Assembly: GCA_017557475.1 (NCBI GenBank)
Contig: JAFYYO010000219.1
Coordinates: 1 to 6,439, forward strand
Length of the DNA: 6,439 nucleotides
Direction: 5' to 3'
From: Bacteroidaceae bacterium
GTDB lineage: Bacteria > Bacteroidota > Bacteroidia > Bacteroidales > Bacteroidaceae
Both the position numbers and the translations under genes were made by a program. The notes under the pieces were generated by a model that saw nothing but the letters and a program-made list of their open reading frames with translations, had not been told where the DNA came from and did no database searches. Below are positions 4,499 through 6,439 of the stretch, piece after piece. Each line of letters opens with the position of its first letter. Positions within the stretch are counted from its first letter, which is position 1.

Positions 4499-6439
4499 TC
4501 ACTTGGCGGCAGTTTGCCCGTAAGGGCTATTGTGCCTTTGCCAGTCTTCATCGACAGATTTGTATAGGCGTCCTGAGCGTCGCAACGCTTAGCGTTGCGG
4601 CACGGACCCCCTCTGGCTCCCCCCTAAAGGGGGAGGAACATGAGGTTCCCTCTTTAAGGGGAGATATAGAAGGGGGGCTGGAATTGTCTGAACTTCTTGT
4701 GAGCGGTACGATGGCACCGCTTTCGCAGTTGCAATCGGCAAGGCTCGTCTCAGTCCTCACTCGTCAAGACATAGAACAAGCGGCGGCTCAAAGCGTCAAC
4801 GACCTCTTGAAGATAGTCGCTGGTGTGGATGTTCGGCAGCGCGGAGGTTTTGGCGTTCAGACGGACATCAGCATCGATGGCGGCACTTTCGACCAGGTCA
4901 CGTTGCTGCTCAACGGCATCGACATCGGCAATCCACAAACGGGACATCTTTCGGCAGACTTCCCTGTAAGCATCAGCGACATTGAACGCATCGAGATGCT
5001 CGAAGGCGCTGCAAGTCGCATCTATGGTGGACAAAGCTTTGGCGGCGCAATCAACATTGTTACCAAGCACGAAAAAGAGCAAAGCATAGAACTTGCTGCA
5101 AGAGGTGGCTCCTACGGTACTGCAGAAGGTGAAGCGCGTTTGTCTTTCCCTACAGGCAAGCTTTCGAACCGCATTAGCGGAAGTGGCGGCAGGAGCGATG
5201 GCGGCACACTCAATAGTGGGTGGCAGAAGGGACAACTTTATTATCAAGGCGACTTCGAGAATGATGCCTTGCAGCTCGACTGGCAGTTCGGTTTCACGAA
5301 GAAGAACTACGGAGCCAACACCTTCTACAGCGCCAACTATCCTGACCAATACGAACGCAATCAGCGACTTATGACAAGCGTCAGTGCTGAGACGAAAGGC
5401 AAGTTCCACTTCACGCCGCAGGTCTTTTGGAATCGTTCGTGGGACAACTTCGAGCTGATACATAACTCTACTTTCGGCGAGAACTTCCATCGGACAGATG
5501 TTTACGGCCTTAATGCTGGCGGTCACTTTAGCTGGAAGCTCGGCAAGACGGCCCTCTCTGCACTGCTTCGTCACGAACACATCGTTAGCTCGAACATCGG
5601 AAAAGATATGTCTCCGCGGGGCGTCTATACTCGAAGCGACAACCGTACAAGCGTTTCCTTCTGTCTGGAACACAACATCCTGCTGAAGCATTGGATGCTT
5701 TCTGCAGGGCTGATGGCAAGCATGACATCGAGCATCGACCATTGTTTTCGCCTCTATCCGGGCATCGACGTAGCTTATCGTCCTAGTTCTCGCTGGAAAC
5801 TTCTCCTTTCTTACAATAAAGGTTTCCGCTTGCCCACCTTTACTGAACTTTACTACAAGAGCCCGACTCACGAGGGCAATCGCGACCTCAAACCAGAGCA
5901 CAATCACTCCTTTTCGCTTGGAGCCGAGCATCGATGGAGTGGGGCAGAGGCTTCGGCAAAAGCCTTCTATCATCGTGGCACACAGATGATTGACTGGGTG
6001 ATGTATTCGGCGGACGACATCTTCCATACTGCCAGCTTCGACCTCGATAATGTCGGCATGCAGGTTCAAGGGAAAATCTTGCCATCCGAACTTCTTGACC
6101 GCAATACTTGGGTGCGTTCTCTTAGCTTTGGTTATACTTTCATCCACCAGACAAAACACGATGCAGAAGGCGTTGTGAAGAGCAATGTTGCGATGGAGTA
6201 CCTGCGGCATAAAGTCGTAGCGAACCTCTCTCATCGCATCTACAATCGTCTTTCCATGAGTTGGGATTTCCGTTGGCAAGAGCGAGTGGGGAGCTATCTG
6301 AGTGGCGGCGAACTCGTTCCCTATCATCCTTATTTCATGCTCGATGCCAAGATGAAGTGGGAAGCACCTCGTTATCAGCTTTATGTGCAGGCTACGAACC
6401 TCACAAATCATCGTTATTATGACCTCGGCTCAGTCCCCC
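4468..6439 (+). CDS. TonB-dependent outer-membrane receptor (3' end outside window)
   Basis: The product is a 22-strand-barrel receptor for TonB-driven uptake of a scarce ligand; the substrate cannot be told from sequence, although the plug and barrel resemble BtuB/siderophore-type receptors. There are 657 codons here, uninterrupted. Residues 12-45 (TWRQFARKGY...ATLSVAA) match a long leader I recall from Bacteroidales receptors and include the signal peptide. Residues 46-71 are encoded by a palindromic insert. The plug runs from about 72 to 200: ELSELLVSGT, RLVSVLTRQDI, NDLLKIVAGVDVRQRGGFG, LLLNGIDIGNPQTGH, GGAINIVTK. The barrel follows, with GFRLPTFTELYY and the near-terminal QATNLTNHRYYDLGSV; relatives end roughly 15-20 residues later. 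The start is inferred: ATG 4468 is the first ATG after the in-frame stop at 4411 and lies inside asnA. The next in-frame ATG, at 4711, would lose the signal peptide. The plug motif usually reading IRGG is IDGG here. The family assignment is secure, the start moderately so. Confidence 0.92.
   Translation, partial: MQGSRNDAHIITWRQFARKGYCAFASLHRQICIGVLSVATLSVAARTPSGSPLKGEEHEVPSLRGDIEGGLELSELLVSGTMAPLSQLQSARLVSVLTRQDIEQAAAQSVNDLLKIVAGVDVRQRGGFGVQTDISIDGGTFDQVTLLLNGIDIGNPQTGHLSADFPVSISDIERIEMLEGAASRIYGGQSFGGAINIVTKHEKEQSIELAARGGSYGTAEGEARLSFPTGKLSNRISGSGGRSDGGTLNSGWQKGQLYYQGDFENDALQLDWQFGFTKKNYGANTFYSANYPDQYERNQRLMTSVSAETKGKFHFTPQVFWNRSWDNFELIHNSTFGENFHRTDVYGLNAGGHFSWKLGKTALSALLRHEHIVSSNIGKDMSPRGVYTRSDNRTSVSFCLEHNILLKHWMLSAGLMASMTSSIDHCFRLYPGIDVAYRPSSRWKLLLSYNKGFRLPTFTELYYKSPTHEGNRDLKPEHNHSFSLGAEHRWSGAEASAKAFYHRGTQMIDWVMYSADDIFHTASFDLDNVGMQVQGKILPSELLDRNTWVRSLSFGYTFIHQTKHDAEGVVKSNVAMEYLRHKVVANLSHRIYNRLSMSWDFRWQERVGSYLSGGELVPYHPYFMLDAKMKWEAPRYQLYVQATNLTNHRYYDLGSVP
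4581..4599. repeat. Perfect 19-base palindrome in the receptor signal-peptide codons
   Basis: CGCAACGCT (4581-4589) and AGCGTTGCG (4591-4599) are exact reverse complements around a single T. The bases encode part of the hydrophobic segment VATLSVAA. The palindrome ends five bases before the G/C-run repeat element and could be part of it, or a chance product of codon choice. It would also form a mRNA hairpin about 115 bases into the message. Confidence 0.6.
4604..4681. repeat. In-frame palindromic repeat element inside the receptor gene
   Basis: This G/C-run segment encodes about 26 residues (46-71 of the receptor). CTCCCCC (4617-4623) pairs with GGGGGAG (4629-4635) around CTAAA. GGAAC (4635-4639) pairs with GTTCC (4645-4649) around ATGAG. 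CCTCT (4649-4653) pairs with AAGGG/AGGGG-type bases to 4661. CCCCCTCT (4607-4614) pairs with AGAAGGGGG (4668-4676) with one bulge, enclosing the rest. The words resemble G/C-run repeats that I recall scattered between Bacteroidetes genes. The receptor frame is open through it, while both other forward frames contain stops. Boundaries are approximate; its repeat status is inference. Confidence 0.6.

Noticed and set aside
4516..4527. GCCC-GTAA-GGGC hairpin with a GNRA-type loop near the receptor start
   Set aside because: A four-pair stem is too short to stand out from chance, and the bases are fully explained by leader codons for ARKG.
4711..4713. ATG at 4711 as the receptor start
   Set aside because: It would remove the signal peptide and the first plug residues (ELSELLVSGT), which an outer-membrane receptor needs; upstream codons are open and match the family leader.
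4750..6411. 553-codon open frame on the complement of the receptor gene
   Set aside because: It is codon-aligned with the receptor frame and stays open simply because the receptor uses no TCA, TTA or CTA codons over that span. Its protein resembles no family I know, whereas the + frame has clear plug and barrel motifs.

Overview
The window looks like a Prevotella-type Bacteroidales chromosome fragment. Two promoters fit the Bacteroidetes consensus (a TTTG-like -33 box, then TAnnTTTG about 19-20 bases later). The gene starts lack Shine-Dalgarno sequences, and the proteins (a BspA-like 26-residue-repeat protein with a dockerin, an AsnA, and a TonB-dependent receptor with a long conserved N-terminal leader) are typical of that group. 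The genus is inferred from recalled family resemblance, not from a search.

Layout, all genes on the + strand. (1) 2-346: the 3' end of ribonuclease Z (rnz), which matures tRNA 3' ends. (2) 347-767: a 421-base gene-free stretch with a cluster of GTAC-centred palindromes (382-458), a Bacteroidetes-type promoter (545-575), and a leader of about 185 bases that can fold into several hairpins, the largest at 648-717. (3) 768-3275: an 835-residue secreted protein with a signal peptide, two homologous leucine-rich-repeat modules (13 exact 26-residue repeats plus caps, then 3 repeats plus caps) and a C-terminal dockerin-like calcium-binding domain; an intrinsic terminator follows at 3298-3330. (4) 3461-4498: asnA, ammonia-dependent asparagine synthetase, with its own promoter at 3406-3437. 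(5) 4468 to the window end: a TonB-dependent outer-membrane receptor whose best start lies inside the end of asnA (31-base overlap); it lacks only its last strand.

The genes do not form one pathway. rnz and asnA are housekeeping genes. The repeat protein is an independently transcribed surface or secreted factor between them. The receptor is probably co-transcribed and translationally coupled with asnA.

The most unusual feature is at about 4604-4681. A G/C-run palindromic element, resembling an intergenic dispersed repeat, sits inside the receptor reading frame between the signal peptide and the plug. It is translated without a stop in that frame only, and it can be drawn as an outer stem enclosing three hairpins. 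A perfect 19-base palindrome (4581-4599) lies just upstream, in the signal-peptide codons. This may be a protein-embedded palindromic repeat, comparable in principle to Rickettsia palindromic elements.
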